A DNA stretch of 64,000 nucleotides, from contig NC_072801.1 of NCBI RefSeq assembly GCF_028583425.1, forward strand, positions 11,676,001 to 11,740,000. Direction: 5' to 3'. This document shows positions 13,801 to 43,087 of this stretch, piece by piece. This DNA comes from Eublepharis macularius. Lineage: Eukaryota > Chordata > Lepidosauria > Squamata > Eublepharidae. The notes beneath the pieces are model-generated. The model was not told the origin of the DNA and searched no databases. It worked only from the letters and a program-made list of their open reading frames with translations. A program made the translations under genes and the position numbers. Position 1 is the stretch's first letter. Every line of letters begins with the position of its first letter.

Positions 13801-14500
13801 ACCTCAACTACCTCACAGGAGAGGCAAAGAGGGCTGTGCGCCTTACTGGGCGATTTTGGATCAGCGGCTCTCTTGCAGCCAGGTCTCCCTATCTCACAGA
13901 ATCATTGTGGGGATCAAAAGGAGGGGGGTGGACCACAGATGCCACCCCAAGCTCCCTGTGGGATAGGACAGATGCCACAGATGAGACAGACGAGGCAGTT
14001 TGGCTGCCCTCTCCTGCCTTTGGGTTGCCAACCTTGAGACGGGGCCTACAGATCTCCCGCGATTACACTTGATCTCCAGACAACAGAGATCAATTCCCCT
14101 GGAGAAAATGGCTGCTTTGGGGGTGGACTCTACAGCATTGTTCCCCGCGGCAGTATCTCCCCACTACAAATAGGGCTGCCAACTTCCAGGTGGGGCCTGG
14201 AGATCTCCAGGAATAACATCTCCGGACTACAGAGAACAGTTCCCTTGAAGAAAATGGCTGCCTTGGGGGTGCACTGTATGGCGTTATACCCTTTTGATGT
14301 ACCTCTCCTCCTCAATCCATGCCCTCCTCAGCAGCCACCCCAAAATCTCCAGGAATTTCCCCACCCAGAGACGGCAACCCTAACCCCAAACACTGCCCTC
14401 CACCCTCAAATCTCCAGGAATTTCTCGCCCCGGAGTTGGCAACCTTTCCCCTCGCCCTCACCGACTCCAGGTCTCGCTCCTCACAGGGCCCCTGAGACAT
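4785..14500 (-). CDS. IQCE: IQCE, IQ motif-containing protein E, N-terminal part (six coding exons)
   Basis: Exons on the minus strand are 14500-14462, 9087-9040, 8025-7983, 6720-6580, 6204-6070 and 4855-4785. Together they make 477 nt, 159 codons, every junction in phase with AG/GT borders. The product matches the human IQCE N-terminus as I remember it: EDSLSALTYESDVET corresponds to DDSLSAVTFDSDVET; KSPYTSS and RASRQLW align with KSPYHSK and RASLTPQKLW; TPEYLKEALGMKKPKHAR aligns with TPDCLTDTFRVKRPHLRR; KEKEDMYDEII is nearly identical. IQCE is known as a ciliary protein that with EFCAB7 holds the EVC-EVC2 complex in the EvC zone for Hedgehog signalling. The coiled coil and IQ motifs lie left of the window. 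It is head to head with BRAT1. A hAT transposon occupies the next intron. Confidence 0.92.
5358..5515 (-). mobile_element. Small retroelement carrying a hammerhead-ribozyme-like core (family C, copy 1)
   Basis: Bounded by a perfect 14-bp duplication, ACTTTCCCCTGAGT (5344-5357 and 5516-5529), so it is one transposed unit of 158 bp. On the minus strand it holds CUGAAGA (5447-5441), helix II GCCAGC/GCTGGC, then GAAACGTC (5420-5413). Helix III is the 2-bp palindrome ACGU. Helix I pairs CCU (5450-5448) with AGG (5412-5410) and, after an internal loop, TTTTGG (5463-5458) with CCAAGA (5399-5394). One extra base separates the core from helix II. Penelope-like elements are known to carry hammerheads with very short helix III. 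Lies in IQCE intron 5-6 space. Confidence 0.7.
5530..6069. other. IQCE intron 5 sequence
   Basis: Apart from the family C unit just left, I recognise no gene, RNA or clear repeat here. Confidence 0.5.
6070..6204 (-). CDS. IQCE: IQCE coding exon 5
   Basis: 135 nt between acceptor CCCTCTCAATAG and donor AATG|GTGAGTC. Reads AWASQAKSDLDMGLAW, then TPEYLKEALGMKKPKHAR and FAPNG, colinear with the human TPDCLTDTFRVKRPHLRRSASNG segment. Phase 1 on both sides. Confidence 0.88.
6580..6720 (-). CDS. IQCE: IQCE coding exon 4
   Basis: 141 nt between a strong pyrimidine tract ending CTGCCTTAG and donor G|GTATCC. It reads KSPYTSS... then RSFKGTEGKRFDVSL and VRASRQLWQESLRQ, weakly but colinearly similar to human SPYHSK...SLRTAG...GRASLTPQKLW. 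Phase 1 in and out, matching both neighbours. Less conserved than the other exons, so borders are slightly less certain. Confidence 0.8.
7983..8025 (-). CDS. IQCE: IQCE coding exon 3
   Basis: 43 nt, reading KPKKKSSRKPPKSP plus one base, between acceptor TTTCCTTTCAG and donor GTAAGCC. Aligns with human KAKRKAFHKPPPTSPKS; basic and proline-rich in both. Confidence 0.88.
8207..8294. mobile_element. 88-bp palindromic MITE (family E) with TTA duplication
   Basis: CACTGCAATCCTAAGCAG at the left and its reverse complement at the right flank a centre around gatttcaatgggcttag. TTA flanks both ends (8204-8206, 8295-8297), which is the PIF/Harbinger signature. Confidence 0.7.
8688..8998 (+). repeat. 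Sauria-type tRNA SINE with a nested MITE
   Basis: The tRNA-like head is gtggtgtagtggttagagca with box-B-like gacccaggttct. The body is agcttgctggg, then a body ending gataaaatggagaag, and the tail is gatataaataaagttaataag. It is interrupted at 8841-8928 by a family E MITE. Orientation plus. Confidence 0.8.
8841..8928. mobile_element. Family E MITE nested in the SINE
   Basis: CAGTGAAATCCTAAG ... CTGATTAGGATTTCACTG, flanked by TTA at 8838-8840 and 8929-8931. Removing the element and one TTA restores the SINE consensus, which proves the boundaries. Confidence 0.85.
9040..9087 (-). CDS. IQCE: IQCE coding exon 2
   Basis: Sixteen codons, VEDSLSALTYESDVET, between acceptor TTATTCCACAG and donor GTGAGTTC. 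Conserved with human DDSLSAVTFDSDVET. Phase 0 on both sides. Confidence 0.93.
9088..9697. other. IQCE intron 1, left part
   Basis: No gene or RNA signal seen. The open frame at 9062-9433 (plus) is antisense to exon 2 and has no homology I recognise. Confidence 0.5.
9698..10092. mobile_element. hAT MITE, CAGGGCTTTTTT family (copy 1)
   Basis: Ends CAGGGCTTTTTTTC and AAAAAAAGCCCTG, with near-identical 8-bp duplications CTACCCTG (9690-9697) and CTACCCAG (10093-10100). The centre is a long inverted repeat around gatctccagacagagggga. 395 bp, longer than most copies because of an extra internal stretch with gtgacatcattggccctggg. Confidence 0.9.
10101..11423. other. IQCE intron 1, unremarkable stretch
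   Basis: I see no coding exon, RNA gene or recognisable repeat. The open frame at 11003-11293 (minus) is isolated and not similar to anything I know. Confidence 0.4.
11424..11560 (+). repeat. Sauria-type SINE, truncated
   Basis: ggtgtagtggctagagaact, gagacccaggttcaaatcc and gaagcttgctgggtgac are the head and body motifs. The 3' tail is missing. Confidence 0.7.
11561..13699. other. IQCE intron 1, unremarkable stretch
   Basis: A decayed family E-like stretch near 12150-12260 and otherwise unique-looking A/T-rich DNA. No exon or RNA gene seen. Confidence 0.4.
13700..13910 (+). repeat. Sauria-type SINE, diverged
   Basis: aggatctgggagactcaagt, tcaaatcccggctctgcc and gtgaccttgggccagtcacc are present; the head is damaged. 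Confidence 0.6.
14018..14455. repeat. Family F dispersed repeat, two tandem or overlapping copies
   Basis: Two blocks share gggctgccaacttccaggtg, ggggcctggagatctccagg, ctccagacaacagagat and ggagaaaatggctgc. The same family occurs in inverse orientation at 17060-17265. It abuts IQCE exon 1. Class unknown; a nonautonomous DNA element is my guess. Confidence 0.6.
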
Positions 14501-14835
14501 GGTCGGAAGGTGCTCGGAGGCCACACGCTCCACGTCGCCGGCCAGGCGTCGCTCGACCATGTCAACCCCGTCGCCCGAGCGAGGTTGGCCGCGGCCGCCT
14601 TTCTTCGCCGCGCTTCCGCGTTCAGGAGTCCATGGCAACCGCCCCCACGGCAACAAGGCGCCGAGGACCCGGATGGACTCGTCGGGAGAGAGGAGCCACA
14701 TCCGGGCCGAGCGGCTTCGTTCCCGGAGTTTCCAAGAGGGCGGGAAGGGCGCTGAGGGGCGAACGAGGCTGCGCCCAGAGGTCTCTGCCAGGAGGCGTCC
14801 GCGCATGCTCAGAAGCTAACACCGTTTGAGAGCTA
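14456..14835. promoter_or_regulatory. CpG-rich IQCE promoter, possibly shared with BRAT1
   Basis: Dense CpG sequence (for example ccacgtcgccggccaggcgt and gcggccgcctttcttcgccg) around IQCE exon 1, in an otherwise A/T-rich region. In human, IQCE and BRAT1 also diverge from a close pair of promoters. The leader of IQCE should lie here on the minus strand. The long open frames in it are GC-driven. Confidence 0.7.
14462..14500 (-). CDS. IQCE: IQCE coding exon 1
   Basis: Thirteen codons starting MSQGPCEERDLES. The ATG (complement of 14498-14500) has a good context, GACCATGT. The donor is TCG|GTGAGGGC. The first codons do not resemble the human MFLGTGEPALDTG, but length and phase match. It lies inside the GC-rich promoter region. 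Confidence 0.75.
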
Positions 14836-15575
14836 CATTCGAGTGTTTTTGTTTGTATGTTTCAGTTTATGTTAATGTGTGTGAATAATTGAGTTACCGT
14901 GATAGCCAAAATAACTATAAATTAATTAATTAATTGTGTTATATATTAATAATAATTGCTATTATTAAATATTATCATTAAATATAAATATATTAAATAA
15001 TTATTTGTATACAGGTACATAATTATAATTTTTGTTGTGATTGTGTTTTTACAGTCTAAACAGCAGGACTTTATTGTCCTGCTATCATTTATTGTTGCAA
15101 AAATAGCAAGGTTCGTGACCTGTGTGTTTTGCACAATGATTACACCAAGACTGGAGAAGTTTGAGCAGGAAAAGATTTTATTCCTGGAAGTTTTATTCCA
15201 GGAATTTCAAGCCAGTAAAAACAGTCTGAGCCCACCGTAAAATGGCAGGAAGCGTCTTTTTATACCCCTTGCTCCGTTTTGAGACAGTATAAATGCAATT
15301 TTCCTATTTAATTCAGTACATTTGTTTTTTATAAAACGCATGTAATAATTTGTATGCATATGGATTTCATGTCATGTGAATCCTATTAAAGTACAATTAT
15401 GTTAGGGAAGTCTGAATAAAAACCTCTGCCATTTTAGGTTTGTGAACAAGAAACTTCTCCTGGCATGTGAAAGTTATGGGAAACACCTCAACATCACATT
15501 CCACGTCTCTTGTCATTGTTGCTATGCTGCCGGATGGTATGACATTACGCAACTTTGTAAATACATAACTATAAG
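14836..15575. other. A/T-rich intergenic stretch
   Basis: Very A/T-rich up to about 15060 (attaattaattaattg and similar), then nothing recognisable. Confidence 0.5.
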
Positions 15576-15820
15576 CAGGGCTTTTTTTCAGGGGGAAGGC
15601 GGGGGGACGGAGTTCCGGAACCTCTTGAAAATGGTCACATGGCTGGTGGCCCCGCCCTCTGATCTCCAGACAGAGGGGAGTTGAGATTGTCGGCCACCGA
15701 GGGCAATCTCAACTCCCCTCTGTCTGGAGATCAGGGGGAGGGGCCACCAGCCATGCGACCATTTTCTCCGAGGGCAACCCACTGAGTTCCACCACCTCTT
15801 TTCCCAGAAAAAAAGCCCTG
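15576..15820. mobile_element. hAT MITE, CAGGGCTTTTTT family (copy 2)
   Basis: Perfect 8-bp duplication ACTATAAG at 15568-15575 and 15821-15828; ends CAGGGCTTTTTTTC and AAAAAAAGCCCTG; long central inverted repeat. 245 bp. Confidence 0.93.
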
Positions 15821-15828
15821 ACTATAAG

Positions 15829-16550
15829 CAATTTTTATCTAGAAGAAGGGTTCCACATTCAGCCTTGGACACTTCATGTTGCTGGTTGTTTATGTTCCGG
15901 CCTACTGCAAGGAGCCAGAAAGGATTCTTATTTGTGTTATTTGTATTGGTAAGTCCCCAGGAACCTCATGTGTCAGGTTTTGTGTACGAATAAATCTCGT
16001 ATTTCTCTGTATCACTGTGGTTGGTATCTTGGGATTACATTGGGTTAGTGGTAGAAGGGAAATTTATAATTGGCAGTAGAGTAATATTGATGAAATTTCC
16101 CTATCAAATTACAATGACTATGTTCATACTGAGTTATTTCATATAATATGTTTAATATTAATATATATGAGATATAGTGCATTGAGAGTTGCCAGGTCCC
16201 TCTATCCTCTCAGCGGGAGGATAGGGGCTTGGAACTTACCCTCGTGCACGCACTCCAGTGGCGGCATGATGTTACTTCCAAAAGTGATGTCACCACACCA
16301 AGTGCATGGCACATCACTTCAGCTGCGGGAGCGCTGCGGCGCTCTGATTTGGGGCCAAATCAGAGCGCAGGGATGCTCCTGCGGCCAGCGCAAGGAGTGG
16401 GAGCACATGCACGGCGCATGCTCCTGAGGTGCGTGCCAGTGGCGGGCACGCTCCGGGAGTTTGCCCTCTCCCGCGATGGGCAGCGATCAGCGATGGGCAG
16501 ATAAGGGGGCAAATCCCCAGGCGGGCACCTGGTAACCCTATGCATTTCAA
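15829..16550. other. Intergenic; GC-rich dispersed-type block at about 16180-16545
   Basis: The block begins gttgccaggtccctctatcc and ends caggcgggcacctggtaacc. It contains an internal inverted repeat (gcgctctgatttggggcc / ggccaaatcagagcgc). It looks like a MITE, but I see only one copy here. Confidence 0.35.
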
Positions 16551-16756
16551 ACAGTAGGTGAAATGAGACTGGGAGAACCACTGCCCATTGGAGGAGGTAG
16601 GACAGGCATGCACAGACCAAAGAACGATCTAGTTCCGGGTAAAGAAGATTCATCAGCATGTCCTTGCCATTATCATTTATCCCTGGACCAGGCCGGTGGG
16701 TATTGCTATGTGCAAACAAACCAGACTGCACGTTTGACAGTACAACCATCGCTCCA

Positions 16757-16985
16757 TGCTGTCTAACGTTAGTCCTAGAATTATGTTTTGCTTCAGTATC
16801 TCTATTCTCTACTATGTCTTGGATCCTTGCTAATGCTATGTCTTTAAACTTGTATGTGTTTACCTTATGGTATTGTATTGAAATGTACTTACTTGATACT
16901 GATTGTATTAACCTCATACTGTGTAATCCGCCTTGAGCCTCAGTGAGAAAGGCAGACTATAAATGACGTAAATAAATAAATCCTT
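16757..16985 (+). repeat. CR1/L2-group LINE 3' tail
   Basis: gtaatccgccttgagcctca, gtgagaaaggcagactataa and ataaataaatcc at the end match the tails at 30535-30625 and 31440-31605. Confidence 0.6.
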
Positions 16986-17059
16986 TGGGTACAGATAGAG
17001 AAGAACTGATGTGGATACTTCTAGATCTTCTGCAAAAGAAATACTAACACACGCACACC

Positions 17060-17265
17060 CCACGGTGCCAGCTCCATGTTGGGAAATTCCTGGAGATTTG
17101 GGGGTGTAGTCTGAAGAGGGTGGGGTTTGGGGAAGGGAGGGGCCTCAGTAGGGTCTAATTCCATAGTGTCCACCCTCCAAGGGAACTGATCTCTGTTGCC
17201 TAGAGATCACCTATAATTTCGGGAGATCGCCAGCCACCACCTGGAGGTTGGCAACTATACTGGCA
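17060..17265. repeat. Family F dispersed repeat
   Basis: Starts ccagctccatgttgggaaat, carries aaggggaggg-like and gggaactgatctctgttgcc motifs, and ends cacctggaggttggcaacta. Inverse of the copies at 14018-14455. Confidence 0.65.
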
Positions 17266-17279
17266 GGCGAATGTCCACC

Positions 17280-17580
17280 ACAGACTCGCTCTGCACAATC
17301 CACCCCGCCTTTCCCTAAAGCAAACTAATGATTCCCGATCGGATTCATAAAGGGGACCTCCTGGCAAGTGAGGGGAAAGAAAGGTCGGAAGGCTTCAGGG
17401 GCAGCTGCTGAGCATGCTCACGGCTCAAAGCCGCACTGAGCATGCCCGGCAACCCCTTCGGAACGGAGCCCTGCAGGTTCAAGCAATGTTGTGACTCGGA
17501 CGAGAGAAGGGCTGCGCCTGGATCCGAAAGCGCGTTTACGTGGGATGTAACAAAGCAATCCCAAGCAGGTCTACTTATAA
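17280..17580 (+). promoter_or_regulatory. BRAT1: Possible BRAT1 promoter and noncoding first exon
   Basis: A unique, moderately CpG-rich stretch (ccgatcggattc, ggaacggagccctgc, cgaaagcgcgtttacgtgg) about 0.8 kb upstream of the first BRAT1 acceptor. BRAT1 in human has a noncoding first exon. I could not choose a donor with confidence; the 14.5-kb CpG region is the alternative start. Confidence 0.35.
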
Positions 17581-17640
17581 GTAAAACTCATCGGGTTCAA
17601 AAGAATTTACTTCTAGGTAAGTGTGCACAGGATTGGAGCC

Positions 17641-17730
17641 TGGCGATGCACTCCTAAACGGAGTTACACCCTTCTAAGCCCATTGACTTCAATGGGTTTC
17701 CAAGGGTGTATGTTCTGCGTAGGAGGGTGT
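17641..17730. repeat. Family E MITE, diverged
   Basis: taagcccattgacttcaatggg centre with partly pairing arms (gcactcctaaacggagttac / gtgtatgttctgcgtagga). Confidence 0.5.
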
Positions 17731-17915
17731 GCTCAGAGTCTCGCTTCGATCAAGGGGACTCCCTTACGAGTTGAACACCGGCAGGACTGCAGCCTTAGGA
17801 TTTTGATTTAGAACGCAGCCCCATTGAGATGAATGGGGCCTTTCCAAAAGATGCAACGAGTGGCCACGTGCAGGATGCTACTGCACTTTCAGTGCAATCC
17901 TCAGCAGGTCTACTT

Positions 17916-18100
17916 GATCTAGAGGGGTTAGCTGTGTTAGCCTGTAGTAGCAAAATCGAAAAGAGTCCAGTAGCATCTTTAAGACTAACCAACTTTATTG
18001 TAGTATAAGCTTTCGAGAGCCACAGCTCTCTTTGTCAGATGCAACTTTATTGTAGCATAAGCTTTTGAGAACCACAGCTCTCTTTGTCAGAAGTAGATTC
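17916..18100 (-). repeat. Hammerhead-like repeat (family A), partial, minus orientation
   Basis: Begins gatctagaggggttagct and contains two minus-strand hammerhead-like units (around 17988-18040 and 18050-18092), the first with the intact GAAA element, complement ctttcgag. Sits just 5' of the first BRAT1 coding exon. Confidence 0.6.
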
Positions 18101-18378
18101 AGATCTACTTGGAAGCAAGTCACATTTTGTCCATTGGGCTCACTCCCAGGAAAGTGTTCTTGGGATTACAGCTTTTGTACATCATCTTCTACCAGTGTTA
18201 GAACTTGGAAGAAAACCCCAGTGAACTCAATGGTGCGTGCTCCTGAGCAATTACGTATGGGAACCGGGCTGTTAAGACTTAAATGCAATCTTTAGGGGTC
18301 CACTTTCATTATCTTTTGCTAAGGAAATTCGTTTCCCCTTCCTTGCAGATTCTTTGTGGTGAGAAAGGCAAACACACC

Positions 18379-38338
<19,960 letters not shown>

Positions 38339-38965
38339 AGAGGGGGCTTGGGGGCTGCCGTCTTGGAGACCGGCTTAGAAAGGTGTCAGCATTGCACTGA
38401 AGGTCAACTGGATGCAAAATGCTGTTCAGTTATAGGTAAACGGGCAGATGTTTCTCAAAATAGTCAAGAAAGTGTTGCTCTTGAAAATCACTGCGCACTT
38501 AATTCTGGAAACCCTTGGAAGAACCAGTCCCCAAGGCCTTTCAAGGGGTTATTCACATTTATGACATGGAGTTTTTACAGCCACGTGATCTGCTTGTGCA
38601 CATCTAAGATTTTGTAACTGCGCAGGAGCCAGGGGTGGTATTTTTTTGCTGGGTGTAGCCCGCATCTACACATGTGGGGAAGCGGTCTGTAATTTCCACT
38701 TTTTAGAGAACAACCATTCCATTGCGCGACAATCAGCACACCGGCTGTCCCTTATGGAAGGGCTTTCCAGGCTCAAGCTTTGCAACCTACCGACCAGCCT
38801 CTTGGTCTTGGAATAATTGCAGATGCATTGCAGTTTAATCAGTTGGCATTTAGGCCTGTCGACCATGATCCTTGGACCAGAAGTTGATTTACTGACAGAG
38901 CGACTAAGAGGTGTTTGCCATACCGGGAGTTTCTTTTGTTACTAATAAAACATTATTTCAATCAG
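38339..38965 (+). terminator. BRAT1: BRAT1 3' UTR and poly(A) signal
   Basis: AATAAA at 38944-38949 is the first good hexamer after the stop. The expected cleavage zone is 38960-38980, where a hAT MITE begins at 38963. Confidence 0.7.
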
Positions 38966-39275
38966 GGCTTTTTTTCTGGGAAAAGAGGTGGTGGAACTCA
39001 GGACTGCAAAATGATGTCACTTTGGGTCAGCTGGAACAAGGGGGGAGTTTTTTAAAGCTTAAATCGCCCTTGGCGAAAATGGTCACATGGCCGGTGGCCC
39101 CGCCCCCTGATCTCCAGACAGAGGGGAGTTCAGATTGCCCTCCGGGCTGTGGCGCGGAGGGCAATCTCAACTCCCCTCTGTCTGGAGATCAGGGGGCGGG
39201 GCCACCGGCCATGTGACCATTTTCAAGAGGTGCCAGAACTCCGTTCCACCGCGTTCCTGCTGAAAAAAAGCCCTG
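38963..39275. mobile_element. hAT MITE, CAGGGCTTTTTT family (copy 3)
   Basis: Perfect 8-bp duplication ATTTCAAT at 38955-38962 and 39276-39283; ends CAGGGCTTTTTTTC and AAAAAAAGCCCTG. Begins 14 bp after the BRAT1 AATAAA. Confidence 0.93.
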
Positions 39276-39431
39276 ATTTCAATGCAGTTTGATTTCAGTG
39301 GCTCAGGTAGGATGGTTCGATCTTCACATGGGCAAAAACTCATCTTCTTGGGCCAGCATTGGAGATCTTTCAAGAAAAATTGCCTCCTTTTTCAACTGGG
39401 TGAATATTTGAAAGAATTATTAACAAAGGAA

Positions 39432-39662
39432 AGAGAGCCAGAATGGCACAGAGATTAGAATGCCAGGCTAGGATCTGGGAAATTCCAAGTTTGATCCCCC
39501 AGTCTGCAGTGGACCCTGGCTGGGTGGCCTTCAGCCAGTCATGCACACACTCAAGCCTAACCTTCAGGTTCTGAACAAGTCTGTTCATGATAGGACGTTT
39601 TGGAGGTCTTTCCTTCATAGGGTCGCCATAGGTCGGAAGTGACCTGACAGCACATAACACGC
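39432..39662 (+). repeat. Sauria-type SINE with alternative 3' tail
   Basis: agccagaatggcacagagat, ggctaggatctgggaaattc and ctggctgggtggcctt, then a tail cgccataggtcggaagtgac ending ctgacagcacataacac instead of the usual ending. Confidence 0.7.
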
Positions 39663-39667
39663 ACACA

Positions 39668-40790
39668 CTACTATTTATTTTATTTATTGATTGATTTGAT
39701 TTATACCCTGCCCTCCCCACAAATGGGCTCAGGGCGGCTAACAAGATTTAAAAAATACTTTAAAAGTCACAAAAACATAAAATCAATAATAATACTTTAA
39801 AAGTCATTAAAATAGTCCAGGAGCAGGCTATTTAAAGAAATATTGGGAGTCCGTATAGCAGATGGCCGAGGGCAGCCCCAGAAAAAGTGGTGGTCTTAGA
39901 TGGAAGAAGGAGGACACCCGCTGGCACTCAGCCGAAGGCCCGGCGGAACATCTCCATTTTACAGGCCCTGCGGAACTGTAACAGGGCCCGGATCTCCAGC
40001 GGGAGAGCATTCTACCAGGCTGGGGCCAGGGCAGATAAAGCCCTGGCCCTGGTTGAGGCCAGACGGATGTCCTTCGGGCCGGGAACCACCAGAAGTTGCT
40101 TGTCTGCAGAGCGGAACACCCTGCAGGGGATGCAATGGAAGAGGCGGTCCCGCAGGTATGCAGGTCCCAGTCCGTGAAGGGCTTTAAACACCAAAGTTAA
40201 CACCTTGAACTGGATCCGGAACTCCACTGGGAGCCAGTGCAGCTGGCACAGCACAGGATGAATGTGCGCTCGGATTGGCATTCTGGTAAGGACCTGTGCC
40301 GCTGCATTCTGGACCAGCTGTAACTTCCGGGTCAGGCCCAAGGGCAGCCCAGCGTAGAGTGAGCTGCAGTAGTCTAGCCTGGAGGTGACCGTTGCATGGA
40401 TTACTGTGGCCAGGTCCCGGGGTGAAAGGGCACCAGTTGCCTGGCCTGTTGAAGATGAAAAAAGGCAGACCTGGCAACGGTCGTGACCTGGGCCTCCATT
40501 GAAAGTGTGGCACCTAAGGTCACACCCAGGCTCCTCGAAGGTTTCAGTTGTACCCGGTCAAGGGCTGGGAGCCGGGTCCCCAGCTCGATCGACCCACGAC
40601 CCAGACACCGAACCTCCGTCTTCAGGGGATTCAATTTCAGGCGACTCTGACGTAACCACACCGTCACAGCCTCAAGACCCTTGGCCAAGGAATCCGGAGC
40701 GAGATCAGACTGGCCATCCATCAGCCGATAGAGCTGAGTGTCATCCTCAATACTAAAACTATTTAACTTCGTATTAAACCCTTATTAAAC
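39668..40790 (-). mobile_element. L2-like LINE, 5'-truncated
   Basis: Minus-strand pieces read LQLVQNAAAQVLTRMPIRAH, HWLPVEFRIQFKVLTLVFKA, LHGLGPAYLRDRLFH (40341-40012), and upstream GLEAVTVWLRQSRLKLNP then KTEVRCLGRGS (40721-40401). The 3' tail on the minus strand is cctgagcccatttgtgggga then ataaataaaataaatag. The pieces are in different frames, so the copy is broken. The QNAAA...HWLPV pattern is typical of the L2/CR1 group. Confidence 0.8.
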
Positions 40791-40799
40791 TTATCAAAG

Positions 40800-41303
40800 A
40801 ACCATCACGTGGGCCTGCACAACCAATCATAAATGTGCAAGTAATTCTGATCAAAAACACGCTAGAAAATCACACCAAGAAAATCCGTAAAATGCCTGGT
40901 TGAGGAAGCAAGTAAAACTAGCCAGAGTTCATGGCCGAGAGTCCTTTCAGAAGGTTAGGGAATTTGGGGGTTGCCCCCTTTTTTTCCAATTGAAACTCAT
41001 TGATCTGGGCTGCTCAAAGCTTGTGAGAAAATCCTTCTATACCCTATATTTTGCATTTCTGTTCCTGCAGCTGTTTTTATAACATAACACAGAGGCCATA
41101 AAAAAAGGTCACAGGTTTCCCCTATATACTGAAGGTTAAAAATTGTTTATATCTGGAAATATTCAGCTCTGGCCTTGGATATCCTTTCCCAATTATGTTT
41201 TGAAATTAACTGTGCCACCCAATAATATTATTCTTAATGTTCCTGGCTATGACCTGTCAATCTACACTGTTCAGAAGATCATGTACTTCAACTTAATTGT
41301 AAG
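40800..41303. other. Intergenic stretch
   Basis: A/T-rich; nothing recognised. Confidence 0.45.
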
Positions 41304-41314
41304 AACTGGCTGTT

Positions 41315-41490
41315 CGATGGTTGTTGTGGATTTTCTGGGCTGTATCGCCGTGGTCTTGGCATTGTGGTTCCTGATGTTTCGCCAGCAGCTGTGACTGGCA
41401 TCTTCAGAGGTGTAGATCTCTGTCTTTCAATGCAATACAGCCCGGAAAATCCACAACAACCATCGTTCTCTGGCTGTCAAAGCCTTCGAC
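41315..41490 (-). mobile_element. Small retroelement with hammerhead-like core (family C, copy 2)
   Basis: Duplication AACTGGCTGTT at 41304-41314 and 41491-41501; 176 bp. On the minus strand: CUGAAGA (41407-41401), helix II GCCAGT/GCTGGC, then GAAACATC, the same design as copy 1 with ACGT decayed to ACAT. Inner helix I CCU/AGG is kept. The ends match copy 1 (cgaaggcttt, ccacaacaaccatcg). Confidence 0.7.
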
Positions 41491-41501
41491 AACTGGCTGT
41501 T

Positions 41502-42845
41502 TGTTTACAGAGCTGTATGAAATCTTATGAACCGTATACCATCTTTTCTACAATCTTTGGCAAAAGGTATAAAATACAGGTGCTGATGCTTTCCTGTATG
41601 CATTCTGCATCAAGGCTTATTGCTAAATAAACCATTTTTACTTCTGTGATCACCAAGTTTAAATGCCTTGAGTTATTTCTCAGACTAGTAGTAGACTGAA
41701 GATATGGCGTGGAGTCATTCTTGTGGCAGAAATTTTGGGAACAGTGGGAAGATATGAATCGGGGATCCTCAGCTGACACAGAGCACTTAACCTTAATGAT
41801 CAGTGATTGCATACCATGTACAAGCTAGTACAAGCAGGGCCCTTTCTCTTCCAACCTGGTTGGATTTGCCCCTTGCCCTTACCCAGTTTCTCCTGTAAAA
41901 GGCCTTTTTCTTCAAAAGTTGTCACTGCTGCAAGATTATTGCTGTTGCTGAATCATTGCTGCAAGATCCATCTTGAGACACAAAACCTGGCAGTTGCTTC
42001 CCATGTTCTGTGCTGGCTTCTCAGCGACTGAAGCTTACTCACAGGGTTCCGTATGCAGGACATATATTTAGGCTGGGAGTGGGGGTGTGCAGGTAAAAGG
42101 GGGGCAGCAACACCTGTGCAGGTGTTAAACATCAGTTACATACATCCCATTTTCTGTGATGGATCAGTTTTGCACAGATAACACATTTGTTTATACTCCC
42201 CCCAGCAGGTGGGTGTAATCTCAGCCTTCTGCTCGCTGGAGCACTATGCCCTTAAGCAAAGAAATGTCCCCAATAAAGGAGAATAATAAGGAGAGGCCGA
42301 ATTGCGCACAAGGGCAATCTCTGCCTTATGTAATGCCGCAGACTGAGCCCATGTGACAGACAGCTGCTGGGGGAAAACACTGGGAGTGGACAGGCGAGAG
42401 TTGAGCCTGCTGATGCCACACACCACCCTCTTGCTGTTCAGTGATGCAAAAATGAACTGATGCTCGAAGAGATGCGCCAAAGGGAAACCCACACGAATGT
42501 CACGAGTCAGACAAGAAAATCAGAGACAGAGTTTTCCACCCCCAGTAAGTGTCAGCCTCTTGTTTTCGGCTGAACAAAGGAGTACAGAAACAGCAGGTTT
42601 CTCCTGGCTTCTACAACGTGCACAGTTGTCCATACGCTGTGATTTTACACAGACATTTCTTGAGAATCTTAGCTTTCCTGTGGGGAAAAAAGCCTTTCTG
42701 GTTAGGAAGCTGTGATTGTCATTGTAAATGCAGTGCCTGGTGGATTTTCAACAGCTAAAGGGGATGGCGTATCTCATTTCCAGTTGAAAATGGGGGAAGA
42801 AGAGGCAAATAGGGCTTTGGCAGCCGGCATCGTATTATACTCAGA
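41502..42845. other. Intergenic stretch
   Basis: No exon, RNA or clear repeat recognised. Confidence 0.4.
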
Positions 42846-42849
42846 CCAA

Positions 42850-43022
42850 GTACACAGCCTGCATACATTTTGCAAAATGCGTGCCAGACTAGGATCGGGG
42901 AGGTCCAGGCTGCAGTCCCCACCCTGCCACAGAAGCTTGCTGGGGGGGGGGCCTCGAGCCGGTCACTCACTCAGCCCAGCCTACCTCACAGGGTAGTTGC
43001 TGCAATGAGAAAATGGATGGAT
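42850..43022 (+). repeat. Sauria-type SINE, partial
   Basis: gactaggatcggggaggtcc, cagaagcttgctggggggg and tacctcacagggtagttgct. Confidence 0.65.
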
Positions 43023-43087
43023 GGAAGCTCATCTTTCTGTGGCTGAGGGCTGATTGCTGGAGTGCTTGGTCAGGTCTCAAAGAAAAG

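Noticed and set aside
14245-14829. Open frames of 164-194 codons over the IQCE promoter
   Set aside because: GC-rich sequence; only the 13-codon exon start at 14500 (minus) is supported by splice phase and downstream homology.
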